Part shown: in pieces, positions 63,158 through 64,000 of the stretch
Layout of the letters: each line of letters starts with the position of its first letter
How positions within the stretch are numbered: the first letter of the stretch is position 1
Assembly: GCF_910592395.1 (NCBI RefSeq)
Contig: NC_088319.1
Span: 9,114,001 to 9,178,000, forward strand
Direction of reading: 5' to 3'
DNA from: Lineus longissimus
Taxonomy: Eukaryota; Nemertea; Pilidiophora; Heteronemertea; Lineidae
Length of the DNA: 64,000 nt
The notes under the pieces: generated by a model
Told to the model about the DNA's origin: nothing
Seen by the model: the letters and a program-made list of their open reading frames with translations, nothing else
Database searches by the model: none
Made by a program: the position numbers and the translations under genes

Positions 63158-63540
63158 GCTCACCGTTAGGGGAGTCTACGATAGCCCTGTGTCCGTCGTC
63201 GTCGTCGTCGTCCGTATCCTGTGTGGCACGTTTCTTAACCGCTTGTGCTATGAACTTGAAACTTTGTACACATGACCCCCTAGGTCAGAGGTACTCTGAC
63301 ACTGAATTTCGGTCCGGTCTGGTTCATGACTTGGCCACCAGGGGGCTAAAACTTAAAACATAAAAAGTGTGATATGTCTCTTATTAATGATCCGTTTTCA
63401 ATAAAACATTTGTGGTAGGTACTCCTAGCAAGGATACATCACATATCATACGGGTTTTTGATTTGACCTACTTTTTAAGGTCACAGAGGTCAAATGGTGT
63501 AAATTGGCCGTTAGGATGTAACGATGGCACGTTTCCATTA
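63158..63540 (+). repeat. Interspersed repeat family A, copy 3 (truncated)
   Basis: This begins GGCTCACCGTTAGGGGAGTC and has a GTC run (about 63192-63212). It then has 'ggcacgtttcttaacc', 'ccccctaggtcag', 'ccaccagggggc', 'gtacctacca'-type blocks in reverse and 'aaggtcacagaggtcaaatgg'. It ends abruptly after CGATGGCACGTTTCC at about 63536, without the GTGAGCACAATGGCC edge. Same family as 1393-3018 and 24678-25796. Confidence 0.75.
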
Positions 63541-64000
63541 CAGCCAGATCCCGTTAGCGAAGGTTAAAAAGCGAACCTCAGGCTGCAAAGGCAAATGCCT
63601 TGAGGCCGTGAGGTTGGAGTTTCTCTTTGAATTGCCCGATGATGTTGTTATTAGGGTAATCAGGCGTGATCAGAGATTAGCGCAATCTAGCCTAATCTCC
63701 TATGGCATGTCTGGCTGACCTACCACAGCAGGTGTTACGGAATTTGTTATCGTTACTCCTGTCTGTAAGTGGCACATCATCTGACAAAATCAGAGTGTAC
63801 TCAATGTAGGCCTAATGGCAATGCTTCAGATGAAGACCTGATTGGTCCTGTCGGATGCTTGTTTCTATATTGCAATATTGTAGTTGATCATGGTGCAGGA
63901 TGTAACTGCTTTTTCGGACTGTTTGTTTATAGTAGGCCTATGTGAAAAAAACATTTCTTTTTTTTTCATAGTTTTTAATCAGACTGGTTAAACATGTACC
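63541..64000. other. No recognisable gene
   Basis: Short frames only, ending in a poly-T-rich stretch near 63955-63970. No feature supported. Confidence 0.4.

Overview
The window looks like repeat-rich nuclear DNA of a marine invertebrate animal. There are spliced genes with canonical GT-AG introns, eukaryotic transposons of many classes, and no bacterial gene organisation. A Ty3/gypsy-type retrotransposon with the integrase-first pol order of the Gmr1-like clade, first described from deuterostomes, hints at a deuterostome, but this is weak evidence for a taxon. Nearly everything recognisable is mobile DNA. The one gene resembling an ordinary cellular gene is a small two-exon cysteine-knot peptide at 39.85-41.68 kb.

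The centrepiece is a 26.9-kb Polinton/Maverick (adintovirus-like) element at 3612-30480. It has long AT-rich terminal inverted repeats and a 6-bp target duplication (AAGGTT), and it sits inside a decayed piggyBac transposase gene whose two halves lie on either side of it. Its genes are packed almost end to end, mostly on the minus strand: a type-B DNA polymerase continuous with a primase-like region, a retroviral-type integrase, a packaging ATPase, a short capsid-like protein, a penton-like protein, a fibre-like protein, and several small membrane or coiled-coil proteins. Two small related genes lie just inside the two termini. The element is dead. The polymerase is split by a 1.1-kb repeat flanked by a TTTTA duplication. 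Single in-frame stops break at least three other genes, and one more is frameshifted. A 9.1-kb insertion (about 7.59-16.69 kb) appears to split a membrane-protein gene. That insertion itself carries a young LTR retrotransposon (11356-15908) whose LTRs differ at one base by eye, although its protease and reverse transcriptase have been deleted.

The Polinton genes share features that suggest a private expression system: a TATAAAATAAATG-like sequence at many start codons, perfect palindromes at gene 3' ends, and a dispersed CGAGCGNAGCGAG motif.

The right half is layered transposons. At 30.5-32.3 kb is the rest of the piggyBac gene, interrupted by a fold-back element. At 33.6-35.8 kb is a truncated Ty3/gypsy element, and 36.2-42.9 kb holds inverted-repeat elements surrounding the peptide gene. 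At 42.9-45.2 kb is a decayed LINE. At 46198-54287 is a pogo/Tigger-like element with a TA duplication. It contains an apparently intact Harbinger element (47340-51268, CTG duplication) carrying both a transposase and a Myb/SANT-like partner, and also a shorter Harbinger-like element (52727-53974, ATT duplication). The pogo element lies immediately upstream of what looks like an ISL2EU-type transposon, with a SAP-SWIM-YqaJ nuclease gene (broken) converging on a THAP-DDE transposase gene (apparently intact). The ends of the window hold a LINE fragment (left) and a third copy of the repeat that broke the polymerase (right).
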